A stretch of DNA of 64,000 nt from Deltaproteobacteria bacterium HGW-Deltaproteobacteria-13. GTDB taxonomy: Bacteria > Desulfobacterota > Syntrophia > Syntrophales > Smithellaceae. The notes below the pieces were generated by a model. The model was given only the letters and a program-made list of their open reading frames with translations. It was not told the origin of the DNA and searched no databases. Below are positions 1-8,527 of the stretch, piece after piece. The stretch covers positions 46,082-110,081 of the forward strand of contig PHBJ01000006.1 of NCBI GenBank assembly GCA_002840555.1, in the 5' to 3' direction. Numbering within the stretch: the stretch's first letter is position 1; every line of letters starts with the position of its first letter. A program made the translations under genes and the position numbers.

Positions 1-476
1 CCGGCAATTCCGTTCATGTAGTTCCATGAACCGCCGATGTAGTATTGAATCTGATTGTGCAAAAATTCAATCGTAGGAACTGAATACATGACGCCTACTT
101 GAAAGTCACGAACAACAGCTTCGATGATATTGATAGCCAGAATCAGCGGCGGAAAACACAACGCCCATTTCTTGTCGCTGAGTTTCCAGACTTTTCCGTC
201 TTTGCCGGTTCCGCGAAGATGTCGAATGCACCAGAACCCGATACAGCCGGCAGTTGAGGAGTAGACCTTTGCCAGATGGAACCAGTCCATGTAAGCTGTT
301 TCTTTCAACGTTGTGAGCCATAAAATTGTGAGAACAATGGGCAAGACAACAAACATGGCAAAACCCGCCCACTTGAATCTGCGGCCCACCTCGTTAGAGA
401 CGAACAGGGCGACAAATGCCGCAATCCAGACAAGCCACACCAAAACAGAGCTAATGTCGGTACTGAAAGTAAACAT
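1..476 (-). CDS. Integral membrane protein, DUF5692-like (3' end cut by window)
   Basis: An open frame runs from the ATG at 476 to the window edge, 158 codons with no stop. A strong ribosome-binding site (AGGAGG, 5 nt upstream) fixes the start. The translation has hydrophobic segments at about residues 8-25 and 33-52, a motif NEVGRRFKW between them, and further apolar stretches near 73-87 and 108-122. This points to a multi-span inner-membrane protein. The N-terminal pattern (aromatic-rich helix, NE-GRR-K, then DWFHLAKVYS) resembles, from memory, the uncharacterised DUF5692 family of about 300-residue membrane proteins. The function is unknown. The coding call is firm and the family call tentative. 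Confidence 0.7.
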   Translation of the reverse strand, partial: MFTFSTDISSVLVWLVWIAAFVALFVSNEVGRRFKWAGFAMFVVLPIVLTILWLTTLKETAYMDWFHLAKVYSSTAGCIGFWCIRHLRGTGKDGKVWKLSDKKWALCFPPLILAINIIEAVVRDFQVGVMYSVPTIEFLHNQIQYYIGGSWNYMNGIA

Positions 477-764
477 ATCGTTTCCTCCTGCCGGTATTCA
501 ATTGTTTATGGTTGAAAGGTTTATATAAGGAAGATAATTTATTGCGCGCCTCTATCTATGTACTTATTATATGCGCATATAGCTAAAACTCAAGGAAATA
601 TTAAGGGAAACGTGAAGTGTGAAAAGTGAATGGTGAAAACGTTAATATTGGAATGTTATATAAATAAGTGTTGTGTTCCGAAAATGCTTAGGATTCTTTT
701 TGTTTCCCCCTTCCCATTGGTTTGTCTGTATATTTAATTTTACGTTTCATATAAATTTCTTTCT

Positions 765-1064
765 TTACGCATGCGCAAGTTCGTGAATGTTGGCAAGCTT
801 GCGCCGTATATCCTTTTCAGCGGTTTTCAAATCATAGGATGTCTGCAAGTTAATCCAGTACTGCGGCGATTGGCCAAACGCCTTGCCGAATAACAGCGCC
901 ATTTCAGCGGTTACGGGCCGCTTTCCCTTGACGATGTGGGAAATTCTCATAGGCGAAAGGCCGATGGTGTGGGCAAAGCCAGCTTGAGAAATGTTCAACT
1001 CATCAAGAATCTCTTTCAAAAATTCGCCCGGATGAACCGGGGGAAGATTATTTTTTATATTCAT
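765..1064 (-). CDS. higA: HigA-family antitoxin (XRE-type DNA-binding protein)
   Basis: A 99-residue protein beginning with the PVHPGEFLKEILDE signature of HigA antitoxins. A helix-turn-helix follows at about residues 24-60 (SQAGFAHTIGLSPMRISHIV) and then a C-terminal helix rich in Leu and Lys. Family members neutralise the HigB ribonuclease and repress their own promoter. The start has a GGGGG ribosome-binding site 7 nt upstream and lies 12 nt after the toxin stop, the toxin-first order typical of higBA. The palindrome at 1370-1384 in the promoter is the likely operator. Confidence 0.92.
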   Translation of the reverse strand: MNIKNNLPPVHPGEFLKEILDELNISQAGFAHTIGLSPMRISHIVKGKRPVTAEMALLFGKAFGQSPQYWINLQTSYDLKTAEKDIRRKLANIHELAHA

Positions 1065-1076
1065 TTTATTACCCCC

Positions 1077-1358
1077 TCAGTGATAATCGATAATTTCGAC
1101 GTCGTAAGCCTCGCCGTTTTTAAACCGGAAACAAAGACGCCATTGGTCGTTAATGCGAATGCTCCATTTCCCCGAACGATCTCCGGCCAGCGCTTCCAAA
1201 TGGTTCGATGGCGGCATGCGCAAATCGTCAAGTGCCGTTGCCGCATCAAGCTGAGTTAACCTTTTTATAGCCCGTTTCAGTATATCAGGCGGGAAACGTC
1301 TTGTTTTCCCGGTGGTATAAAAAAGTTGTGTTTCCGCATCCGCAAACGACTTAATCAT
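1077..1358 (-). CDS. higB: HigB-family toxin (RelE-superfamily mRNA interferase)
   Basis: Toxin of the plasmid-maintenance HigB/killer family. It is expected to cleave mRNA at the ribosome and to be held inactive by the HigA protein encoded just downstream. With the ATG at 1358 the protein is 93 residues and starts MIKSFADAETQLF, matching the usual HigB start and length. A TTG at 1394 would add 12 residues, but those codons coincide with a good sigma-70 promoter, so they are probably not translated. The conserved RelE-like core GKWSIRINDQWRLCFRF, with the Arg/Trp positions of the active face, is present near the middle. The C-terminus is EIIDYH. Confidence 0.9.
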   Translation of the reverse strand: MIKSFADAETQLFYTTGKTRRFPPDILKRAIKRLTQLDAATALDDLRMPPSNHLEALAGDRSGKWSIRINDQWRLCFRFKNGEAYDVEIIDYH

Positions 1359-1365
1359 GGAAAGA

Positions 1366-1394
1366 AGTATAAACAATTTGTTTACACTCGTCAA
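1366..1394 (-). promoter_or_regulatory. higBA promoter with operator-like palindrome
   Basis: Reading the minus strand, TTGACG (1394-1389), a 17-nt spacer and TATACT (1371-1366) form a near-consensus sigma-70 promoter. The spacer and -10 region contain a perfect 7-1-7 inverted repeat TAAACAA-A-TTGTTTA (1384-1370), a natural site for HigA autorepression. The predicted transcription start falls at or within a base or two of the higB ATG at 1358, so the mRNA may be leaderless. Confidence 0.7.
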
Positions 1395-1525
1395 GGTGAA
1401 TTTTGGATATGGCTTTAAAGGGTTGATAACTTAGGATTAATAAAAAAATAATATACTGTCCCTATAATTTGATCCTTATAAAATAATACGCTGTACTAAT
1501 TTTCTAGAACCAGATTTACAGAACA

Positions 1526-2422
1526 TCACTTGCGGCCGATTTTCGCATAGGCTGTCTCAATATTGTTAAGATGTTCTTTCAGAATCTTCAAAAAAGGCCG
1601 ATCTTTTCTTATTGTTAGTAAACCATCTATGGTTTCGATACATTCAGTTTTCTCTAAATATTTGAATTGCGATAATTCCCAGACAATACCGAATAGGTCG
1701 GCGAGGTGAAGAATGATTTGAGCGTATTCATAGAACTCAAATTGTGTGTGCAGGATAACATTTTTGCTATTATCCACACGTAGAAAATCCGGGTGGCTTT
1801 GGTAGTCCAGATGGGTTTTCTTGCTCAAGAAACCATATAATTTCCCACCCAAGGGTATTACTTTTTTTAGCTTGGAGACAACCTTTGTAGTTATGATAGC
1901 TTTAATATCATCTATGCAGTCAAGAGTGTATGCGGCATGCGCCCAAGCAATCTGTTCTAATATAAGTCTTGATACAGCATGTCCTTCATAACGATGACCT
2001 AGTTCATATAGAAGATGGGCAGAAAAAAAACTGTAGGGTAATCTTTCGAGAACTAATGAAGCTCCAAAGACACCTTTGGATGGCCGGGGTTTATCATTTG
2101 CGGACAGCCTTGTTATTAATTCGTCTATGTATTTTTTGGCTGATTTATATGCAAGAATATACTGAGCCTCTACGGCATCCTCACCAACGTCTTCGACTAG
2201 AGAAATTGTTTTACAATACTGTTTTTTTGCGTAATCAATGCTCGAAAGCCTCATGGTAGAGGCAACAATGGCAGCTTGGATGTTATCTCGCAAACTATAC
2301 TCGAAGCGATATCTAGGAATAATGGCTATTTCTAGTCCAGTACCAACAACTTCAAAGTCTTCTAATAGTTGTCGGATTCTTTTGCCTGCGTGTACTGTGA
2401 ACAATTGATCGGAATCGGTCAT
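1526..2422 (-). CDS. Uncharacterised 298-residue protein
   Basis: I do not recognise this protein with confidence. It is mostly helical and soluble, with no signal peptide or membrane span. A central conserved-looking stretch (about residues 140-170: LYELGHRYEGHAVSRLILEQ followed by IAWAHAAY) resembles the helical core of DUF5677/HEPN-like proteins, but this is only an impression. A charged C-terminal helix ends the chain. No good ribosome-binding site precedes the ATG. Base composition is more AT-rich than the metabolic genes around it, and it sits next to a toxin-antitoxin pair, so it may be accessory DNA. Confidence 0.6.
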   Translation of the reverse strand: MTDSDQLFTVHAGKRIRQLLEDFEVVGTGLEIAIIPRYRFEYSLRDNIQAAIVASTMRLSSIDYAKKQYCKTISLVEDVGEDAVEAQYILAYKSAKKYIDELITRLSANDKPRPSKGVFGASLVLERLPYSFFSAHLLYELGHRYEGHAVSRLILEQIAWAHAAYTLDCIDDIKAIITTKVVSKLKKVIPLGGKLYGFLSKKTHLDYQSHPDFLRVDNSKNVILHTQFEFYEYAQIILHLADLFGIVWELSQFKYLEKTECIETIDGLLTIRKDRPFLKILKEHLNNIETAYAKIGRK

Positions 2423-2484
2423 TATTTATTTTCTATTAATCTAGCAGATATTGCGGTGGCATTAGTCCCACGTCACTTCGCTCG

Positions 2485-2555
2485 TTATACCACGGCGCTA
2501 CGCGCCTGGTATAATTCGTCCTACAAGTTTCAGCGCGCTTTGCTTCTGAAACTTG
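2485..2555. repeat. Two adjacent strong hairpins downstream of the ACT gene
   Basis: The first hairpin pairs TTATACCA plus GGCGC (2485-2498) with GCGCC plus TGGTATAA (2502-2514). The second pairs CAAGTTTCAG (2524-2533) with CTGAAACTTG (2546-2555). They lie within 8-80 nt of the ACT gene stop and could terminate that minus-strand transcript, although no clear U-tract follows. They could equally be remnants of a palindromic intergenic repeat. Confidence 0.5.
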
Positions 2556-2562
2556 GGTCTCA

Positions 2563-2994
2563 CTAAAAGTCATAGAGCTGTGCTCCCGGAATAACCGTGA
2601 ACTTATTCTTCAGCAGAACGTCGATGGCTTTTTCAGGGTTGTCGAAGCGGAAGATGATAACGGCGTTCTGGCCGCTTTTTTCCACGAAGGCGTAAAGATA
2701 TTCCACGTTGATGCCTTCCTTGGAAACGACTTCCATAATACTGTGCAGTCCGCCCGGTGTATCGGGAACTTCCACGGCAACAACGGGGGTTTTGCTGACA
2801 CGAAAGCCGTTATCCTTAAGAACTTTGTTGGCTTTTTCGACATCGTTGACAATCAAACGCAGGATGCCGAAATCCGCTGTTTCCGCCAGCGACAACGTTC
2901 GAATATTGATGTTGTTCTCTTTCAGGGCGCGCGTCGCGTGCTCGAGCGATCCCGGTTTATTTTCCAAAAAAACAGATATTTGTTCTACTTTCAT
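2563..2994 (-). CDS. Tandem ACT-domain protein
   Basis: A 143-residue protein made of two ACT domains (about 3-65 and 70-138), recognised from [20 protein letters not shown] and [21 protein letters not shown]. Such stand-alone ACT pairs bind small molecules, usually amino acids. They are often encoded directly after phenylacetate-CoA-ligase-type genes in anaerobes. Here the start is 21 nt after the ligase stop with a GGGGG ribosome-binding site, so the two form one operon. A role as ligand-sensing partner of the ligase is inferred from context only. Confidence 0.85.
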   Translation of the reverse strand: MKVEQISVFLENKPGSLEHATRALKENNINIRTLSLAETADFGILRLIVNDVEKANKVLKDNGFRVSKTPVVAVEVPDTPGGLHSIMEVVSKEGINVEYLYAFVEKSGQNAVIIFRFDNPEKAIDVLLKNKFTVIPGAQLYDF

Positions 2995-3015
2995 TGTAAC
3001 CCCCTTATGTATTTA

Positions 3016-4314
3016 TCAATAGCGGCGTTTATCAATAATTTTTGCTCCTGCTTTTTGCAGTGTGTTGGGCTCGACGAGTTTTACACGCGCGGTAATGCCC
3101 AGATAATCCGTCATGTCCTTGACAATTCTCTTTTCCATCTTCTGCAGTTCCTTGACACTGCCGGAATCGCTGAATATATTATCGCTGACTTCGACCTGTA
3201 AATCGAGAGAATCCAGCGCGCCCACTTTATCAATGATAATTTGATAATTGGGTTTCAATCCTTCAATGCCAACTAAAATAGCTTCTATCTGCGATGGGAA
3301 AATATTGATGCCGCGGATAATCAGCATATCGTCGCTTCGTTTCAATACCCTTTCCATTTTGACGTGACTGCGTCCGCAGCGGCACGGTTCGGTAATCAGG
3401 CGTGATATATCGCCGGAACGATAACGGATGAGCGGGCCCGCTTCCTTGGTGAGCGTTGTAAAAACCAGTTCGCCCTCTTCGCCCTCAGGCAGCACTTCGC
3501 CTGTTGCGGGATTGATTGTTTCGACGATAAAATGGTCTTCAAAAACATGCATTCCATTGCGGCCTTCCAGACATTCCATCGCCATGCCGGGGCCGATCAC
3601 TTCCGATAAGCCGAAGAGGTCCAGCGCGGTGATGCCGAAAGTATTTTCAATTTCATCGCGTGTCGCACTGTTCCATGGTTCCGCTCCGAAAATACCTACA
3701 CGCAGTTTCAAGGCTTTCATGTCCACACCCAGCGTCTTTCCAATTTCTGCCAGATGCAAAGCGTAGGAAGGAGTGGAACAAATGACCGTCGGCCCGAAAT
3801 CCTGTAAAATCATGATTTGCCTTTTGGCGTTTCCTCCGGACATGGGAATAACACTGGCGCCTATTTTTTCCGCGCCGTAATGCAGTCCCAAACCGCCGGT
3901 GAACAATCCGTAGCCGAACGCGTTATGAATTATATCGTTTTTTGTGATACCCGCGGCGACGAGGCAGCGCGCGATAAGATCCGACCAGGTTTCAATATCG
4001 CGCCTGGTGTAACCGAAGACGGCAGACTTTCCGCTGGTGCCGGAAGAAGTGTGCAAACGCACGATACTGCTCATGGGTACGGAAAATAAACCGAAGGGAT
4101 AATTATCGCGTAAATCCTTTCTGGTAATGAAGGGAAGCTTTTTCATGTCGGCGAGGGATTTGATATCGTCGGGTTTGACTTTAGCGGCATCAAAAGATTT
4201 TTTATAAAATCCCACCGTGTGGTAGACACGTTCCAAGACCTGCTGCAATCTTTTGACTTGCAGGGCTTTGATCACTTCGCGGGGCATGGTTTCAAATTCT
4301 TCGTTGTAGATCAT
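3016..4314 (-). CDS. paaK: Phenylacetate-CoA ligase family enzyme (AMP-forming)
   Basis: A 432-residue adenylate-forming ligase of the PaaK family, which joins an aryl or aryl-acetic acid to CoA using ATP with release of AMP. The P-loop-like SSGTSGK is at residues 90-96. The adenylation core includes [15 protein letters not shown], and the C-terminal hinge includes YRSGDISRL and [15 protein letters not shown]. Length is normal for the family, and the start has a GGAGG site 7 nt upstream. In this gene neighbourhood (ACT partner, no paa ring-hydroxylation genes) the substrate could be phenylacetate, indoleacetate or another arylacid. The paaK symbol denotes the family, not a proven substrate. 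Confidence 0.88.
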   Translation of the reverse strand: MIYNEEFETMPREVIKALQVKRLQQVLERVYHTVGFYKKSFDAAKVKPDDIKSLADMKKLPFITRKDLRDNYPFGLFSVPMSSIVRLHTSSGTSGKSAVFGYTRRDIETWSDLIARCLVAAGITKNDIIHNAFGYGLFTGGLGLHYGAEKIGASVIPMSGGNAKRQIMILQDFGPTVICSTPSYALHLAEIGKTLGVDMKALKLRVGIFGAEPWNSATRDEIENTFGITALDLFGLSEVIGPGMAMECLEGRNGMHVFEDHFIVETINPATGEVLPEGEEGELVFTTLTKEAGPLIRYRSGDISRLITEPCRCGRSHVKMERVLKRSDDMLIIRGINIFPSQIEAILVGIEGLKPNYQIIIDKVGALDSLDLQVEVSDNIFSDSGSVKELQKMEKRIVKDMTDYLGITARVKLVEPNTLQKAGAKIIDKRRY

Positions 4315-4409
4315 GCAGTTGCCTCCTCATTAAATAACGGATACCGGACTGGTGAGAAGTCTAACAAAACTTTTGATCTCTGGCAAGAAGCTTTCAATGA
4401 AAAAGGATA

Positions 4410-4946
4410 TTATGCGGGCTTTTGCTGTAAAAAATTATCAGCCAGCATGATTCCCAAAACGGTTTTCGCGTCGATGACTTGGCCATTTTTAATTAATTCC
4501 TGCGCGCTCGCAAAACTGACAGGTATTGTTTCTATGAATTCATCTTCGTCGGGAGTCAGCGGCGCATGAGTCAAATTCCGGGCAAGGAAAAAATACATAT
4601 ATTCATTGCAATATCCCGGCAGCAGATAGCCTTCGAAGAGTTTAATAATATCTCCTGCTTGAAAGCCGGTTTCTTCGGCCAGTTCGCGCTGGGCGCAAAG
4701 TGCCGGCGATTCTTCCGTGCCATCCAACGAGCCGGCAGGGATTTCCAGAAGATCTTTTTTAACGGCATTGCGGTACTGTTTGATTAACAGCAATTCCTTT
4801 TTGCTGTTGATGGCGACAATCGCTACAGTGGGGTTGTGATTAATCCAGCTTTGCCTGGCTGTTTTGCCGTTGGGCAGATCGAATTCTTCTTCCCAGACAT
4901 CAAAAATTTTACATTGGTACATCAGGGAGGATTTATTTTTCTTCAT
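4410..4946 (-). CDS. NUDIX hydrolase, ADP-ribose pyrophosphatase-like
   Basis: A 178-residue NUDIX protein starting MKKNKSSLMYQCKIFDVW. This start lies 16 nt after the thioredoxin stop; a longer start at 5000 would overlap that gene and lacks support. The NUDIX box is AGSLDGTEESPALCAQREL followed by AEETGF. It carries one extra residue between the first Glu and REL relative to the usual GX5EX7REUXEEXGU pattern. The upstream IKQYRNAVKKDLLEIPAG matches ADP-ribose/nucleoside-diphosphate-sugar pyrophosphatases. Likely a housekeeping cleaner of ADP-ribose or sugar nucleotides. Confidence 0.85.
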   Translation of the reverse strand: MKKNKSSLMYQCKIFDVWEEEFDLPNGKTARQSWINHNPTVAIVAINSKKELLLIKQYRNAVKKDLLEIPAGSLDGTEESPALCAQRELAEETGFQAGDIIKLFEGYLLPGYCNEYMYFFLARNLTHAPLTPDEDEFIETIPVSFASAQELIKNGQVIDAKTVLGIMLADNFLQQKPA

Positions 4947-4962
4947 GAGCGCCTTGCTTAAA

Positions 4963-5520
4963 TCAGTTTGTCTTGATGATAGACAGCAGATGTTGTTCAA
5001 TTTGTTCTTTGGGCAGAGCTCCGGTTACTTTCTGCACCATTTTGCCATCCTTAAAGAAAAGCATGGTTGGAATGCTGCGAATTCCGTACTGTGAAGCGAT
5101 AAGCGGATTTTCGTCAACATTAAGCTTAACGACTTTTACCGCGCTGGCATAATCGGAGGCCAACTCATCAATAATAGGCGATAGTGTCCGGCACGGACCG
5201 CACCATGGCGCCCAGCAATCTACTAAAACGGATGACTCGGAGGTCAGCACTTCGCGGGAAAAAGTCTGGTCCGTTACATCGCAAGGCATTACTTTTTGCT
5301 GCGGAATAATCAATGGTTCGTGACATTTGCCGCATAAAGGTTTTTGATTCAAACGATCTTCGGACATTCTGTTTTTTGTGCCGCATTTAAGACAACGAAT
5401 AATTAATTCGTCAAGCGAAGCGCCGCACTTCCCGCAGATAGACCGGCCCTGTAATTTTTTGTGAGGTATTCTGTTTTTTGTTCCGCAATTGAGACAGCGG
5501 ATTATTACGTTATCTGGCAT
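4963..5520 (-). CDS. Thioredoxin 2-like protein with duplicated zinc ribbon
   Basis: A 185-residue cytoplasmic thioredoxin. The C-terminal 110 residues are a canonical thioredoxin fold with the redox site WCGPC at 106-110 and the cis-Pro segment YGIRSIPTMLFF. The N-terminus carries two tandem CxxC...CxxC zinc ribbons: C9/C12/C29/C32, then C43/C46/C63/C66. They share the repeat I-I-R-C-L-x-C-G-T-K-N-R. Thioredoxin 2 (TrxC) normally has one ribbon, so this is an internal duplication. It is followed 16 nt later by the NUDIX gene. Confidence 0.9.
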   Translation of the reverse strand: MPDNVIIRCLNCGTKNRIPHKKLQGRSICGKCGASLDELIIRCLKCGTKNRMSEDRLNQKPLCGKCHEPLIIPQQKVMPCDVTDQTFSREVLTSESSVLVDCWAPWCGPCRTLSPIIDELASDYASAVKVVKLNVDENPLIASQYGIRSIPTMLFFKDGKMVQKVTGALPKEQIEQHLLSIIKTN

Positions 5521-5536
5521 ATCAATTAACCTTTAT

Positions 5537-5649
5537 GGGACTGTTGACCGGGAGCGCATGCCCTGTGGGCGGCGCAATAAAATAATAATTACATTCCTTA
5601 CCGGTAAAATCTGAAAGATTTTACAAAACGATCATTTTTGAACAGTCCC
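5537..5649. repeat. 113-bp inverted-repeat-bounded intergenic element
   Basis: The ends are GGGACTGTT (5537-5545) and its exact complement AACAGTCCC (5641-5649). An internal hairpin GTAAAATCT/AGATTTTAC lies at 5604-5624. No reading frame is present. The end sequence resembles the GGGCTGTT ends of the elements at 14390 and 49949. Confidence 0.55.
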
Positions 5650-5689
5650 TTTATTTGTTATTATCTCTTTTTTGCCTCAAAAAGGCAAA

Positions 5690-6172
5690 TCATATGGCAA
5701 CGCTAACCGCAACCGGTTTAAGTATTCGCACAATTTCAGAGGCAGGTATCTGCGCCAGCAACCCCCGACTGCCCGCATTTATAAAAATTTCCGGCAAATC
5801 AGCAATGGTCTTTTCCATGTAAACAGGCATTGCTTTTCTTGTGCCGAAAGGCGAAGTGCCGCCGACTCGATAGCCCGTGTGTTTTTCCGCCACTGCCGGT
5901 TTGCAGGGAAAAACGGATTTTGCGCCTATGGCGCGGGCCAGTGATTTTGTGGAAACCTCCTTATCGCCATGCATCAGAATTATCAACGGCTTGCCGGTTT
6001 CATCCTCCATGATCAGGGTTTTGATGATACGGTGTTCATCAACGCCCAGTTTAATCGACGATGTTTTCGTGCCGCCCCTTTCTTCGTATGGGTAAGTATG
6101 CAGAGTAAAATCCGCATTTTGCTCTTTTAATACCAAAATAGCAGGCGTTGTCGGAAAGTTTTCTTTTTTCAT
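5690..6172 (-). CDS. ybaK: YbaK/EbsC-family Cys-tRNA(Pro) deacylase
   Basis: A 160-residue single-domain aminoacyl-tRNA editing protein. Family members hydrolyse Cys-tRNA(Pro) formed by prolyl-tRNA synthetase. Visible signatures are KTLIMEDETGKPLIILMHGD, the catalytic-type Lys segment KEVSTKSLARAIGAK, and GYRVGGTSPFGTRKAMPVYM. Length matches E. coli YbaK (159). No operon partner is evident; an inverted-repeat element lies downstream and the next gene is divergent. Confidence 0.92.
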   Translation of the reverse strand: MKKENFPTTPAILVLKEQNADFTLHTYPYEERGGTKTSSIKLGVDEHRIIKTLIMEDETGKPLIILMHGDKEVSTKSLARAIGAKSVFPCKPAVAEKHTGYRVGGTSPFGTRKAMPVYMEKTIADLPEIFINAGSRGLLAQIPASEIVRILKPVAVSVAI

Positions 6173-6388
6173 TGCTCATTATAATAACCATTAAAAATAA
6201 AAAAGCAATATCTCCAACATTGCCCGCCCTTTGTATTAATTTGTATGTTTCTTTATTGATAAATTTATATAAACATTCCGTGTTCAATAGACAAAAAATG
6301 GCTGAATTATCGCAGAACATGTGGTAGAAGCAAATTCATCTATAGCTTTGTTTTTCCAGCATTTTAATTAATTAAGGAGTGTTAATCA

Positions 6389-7492
6389 ATGAAAAGAATA
6401 ATAATCATATTTTTGAATTTGTTTGCATTACTCATCCTCGCCTGTGCTCCTGTCTATACCATTGACCATTCCAAACCCGTTAAGCCGGTCAGTTTGCCTG
6501 CCGATGATGCCGCTCATTACTGGGCGCAGCAGGAATGGTGGTATTATACAGGTCACCTGAAAGCTGAGGATGGAAGAGACTTCGGCTATGAAGTGACCTT
6601 TTTCAAAAGGATCACCAACGAAGATAATGTTCCTGAAATTTTTATTCCCATTCCCGCTTACTGGATCAAAGATGTCGGAATGCTGGGGCACTTTGCCGTA
6701 ACTGATCTGCAAAACAAGCGATTCCGCGCCGCCGAGAAAAACAATTTTATTTTTACAAAATCAAAAGCGGACGAAAAACAATATGATGTCATGATCGGGT
6801 CCTGGTCTGCCCGGGAAAAGGACGGCAAGCACGTTCTTTGCGCTGAAATGGAAGGCTATAAAATAGAGTTGGAATTGGAAAAGCTGAAACCGGCGGCTTG
6901 TCACGGACAAAGCGGCATCGTCGATAAAGGGGGAAATCATTCCAATTACTACTATTCATATACAAATTTAAAAACATCAGGGACGCTGACGGTCGATGGC
7001 CAACCGGTGAAGGTTGAAGGAACATCATGGATGGATCATGAATACGGGACGATGAAACTTAATCCGCCGCAATCGGGGTGGGACTGGTTCAGTGTGCAGT
7101 TGAATAATAATTGCGAATTGATGATCTATTTAATTAGAAATGATAAGGATTCCATGATTGATGCCGGAGGCGCCACCTTTGTGCTGCCGGACGGCAAAAC
7201 AATCTGGATAACCAAAGAGGATATTGATATTAAGGCGTTGGATTACTGGTACAGCAAACAAACAGATTCCAATTATCCCGCTTTGTGGGACATAACCGTT
7301 AAATCATTGAATTTAAAGCTTAACGTTACCCCGGTTTTTGCAGAACAGGAGCTGCATTTAAAGCCCCTGCCTTATTGGGAAGGAGGTGTGACTGTTAACG
7401 GCACCTGCAATGATGTACCCGTGACAGGGAAAGGTTATGTGGAACTGGTTGGATATAGTAAGAAATTCAATTTAGTTTACATGCAAAAATAA
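6389..7492 (+). CDS. CrtC/AttH-like lipocalin-fold lipoprotein
   Basis: A 367-residue exported protein with a lipoprotein-type signal: charged start, hydrophobic core and Cys19 in ILAC. The mature part begins with AAHYWAQQEWWYYTGHL and contains VEGTSWMDHEYG and GWDWFSVQLNN. These are hallmarks of the carotenoid 1,2-hydratase (CrtC)/AttH family, which has two lipocalin-like domains. No carotenoid genes are nearby, so I call only the family; it may be a lipid- or terpenoid-acting hydrolase of the envelope. The ATG follows an AAGGAG site by 9 nt. Confidence 0.82.
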   Translation: MKRIIIIFLNLFALLILACAPVYTIDHSKPVKPVSLPADDAAHYWAQQEWWYYTGHLKAEDGRDFGYEVTFFKRITNEDNVPEIFIPIPAYWIKDVGMLGHFAVTDLQNKRFRAAEKNNFIFTKSKADEKQYDVMIGSWSAREKDGKHVLCAEMEGYKIELELEKLKPAACHGQSGIVDKGGNHSNYYYSYTNLKTSGTLTVDGQPVKVEGTSWMDHEYGTMKLNPPQSGWDWFSVQLNNNCELMIYLIRNDKDSMIDAGGATFVLPDGKTIWITKEDIDIKALDYWYSKQTDSNYPALWDITVKSLNLKLNVTPVFAEQELHLKPLPYWEGGVTVNGTCNDVPVTGKGYVELVGYSKKFNLVYMQK

Positions 7493-7513
7493 AAGACTTT
7501 TCCAAAACGGCTC

Positions 7514-8404
7514 GTGAAGATGTGTTTTAACGATCTTTTTTGCAGGAATTTCGCCTTGGGATGCGGTATGAAAAATGACGATTCTATTGCAGATGCAATC
7601 CGCGCCCCCGGCGAAAATTCTCGATTTCCACAGGATAACCATTCCATAATAAAAATGTTTACCCCGGCTTACCTGCTGCGTGGCTTATTGTTTTTTGCGG
7701 CATCTTACATCATTTTTTTAGGCATCTCGCATTTTTCATGGTGGCTCTTAATTGAGAAGGCCGGCATTGAAATAACAAATCTCGATGCCAGCTGTTGGCC
7801 GGGATTTATCATTGTCTTTGTTTTATTTTTTTTGCCTCTGCTTTATTTTCTTTCCAGTTTCGTGGCAAAAAAATTCCTGTCCATTCATGTTCCGAAACTG
7901 GTGCTCTATATGGGATGCACTTTTTTCGGCGCCATGTGGTTTGAGGTTATCCTCGACACTCTTTTTGTGAAATTCATCGGATATCCCGGCTGGCTTTATA
8001 AAGTATGGCCCGTCCATCAGGGATACACTTCCGGTGTGGGAATGTTTATGTGGCCTCTCTATGGTTTTTTTGTTTACTGTATAAACCAGGCCATTGCAAC
8101 CAATCCGAGGCTCGCTGATATCAACAACGTCGCCGCCAAAGCTTTTTTTTACGCGCTCGACGCCATGGCGCTCGAAATTCTGACCAATATATTTACCATT
8201 TTACTGTTCCATACCTATCTGTTCTATTATCTGCCCGGCGACCTGAAGCATTTCACGACGATTCAGATTTTTCTTCCCTATCTGTTTGTCTCTGGTCTGG
8301 GGGTGACGCTTTCGTTGTTTATGGAACGTATCAAAACGAATCATTTCTTCATCGGACTTGCTTTTTACTTTGCCGGCGTTGGCAGCCTGCTTTTCCTGGT
8401 TTAA
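7514..8404 (+). CDS. Polytopic membrane protein of unknown function
   Basis: A 296-residue protein with a polar N-terminus of about 50 residues, then about seven apolar spans (near 52-72, 93-115, 130-150, 175-190, 210-230, 245-265, 275-295). Aromatic-rich loops such as GYPGWLYKVWPVHQGYTSG may be conserved. I do not recognise the family. The start is uncertain: GTG 7514, ATG 7520 and ATG 7568 are all possible and none has a good ribosome-binding site. The gene follows the CrtC/AttH-like gene by 21 nt, so co-transcription is likely. Confidence 0.72.
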   Translation: MKMCFNDLFCRNFALGCGMKNDDSIADAIRAPGENSRFPQDNHSIIKMFTPAYLLRGLLFFAASYIIFLGISHFSWWLLIEKAGIEITNLDASCWPGFIIVFVLFFLPLLYFLSSFVAKKFLSIHVPKLVLYMGCTFFGAMWFEVILDTLFVKFIGYPGWLYKVWPVHQGYTSGVGMFMWPLYGFFVYCINQAIATNPRLADINNVAAKAFFYALDAMALEILTNIFTILLFHTYLFYYLPGDLKHFTTIQIFLPYLFVSGLGVTLSLFMERIKTNHFFIGLAFYFAGVGSLLFLV

Positions 8405-8527
8405 TGATATTCCCGAAAAGCTGACGAAAAGATTCGAAAATTCAATATTTTCATTTAATTTGACACGGTTGTTTCATTTTCTTGATTTTACTTCTATTTT
8501 AAGTTATTTGTGCAAAACGTTTCTTGG

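Noticed and set aside
313-528. 71-codon plus-strand frame near the start
   Set aside because: Antisense to the membrane protein gene that has a strong ribosome-binding site on the minus strand.
1768-1778. TTATCCACA (DnaA-box-like 9-mer)
   Set aside because: Single copy inside a coding gene with no cluster of boxes or AT-rich unwinding element; not an origin.
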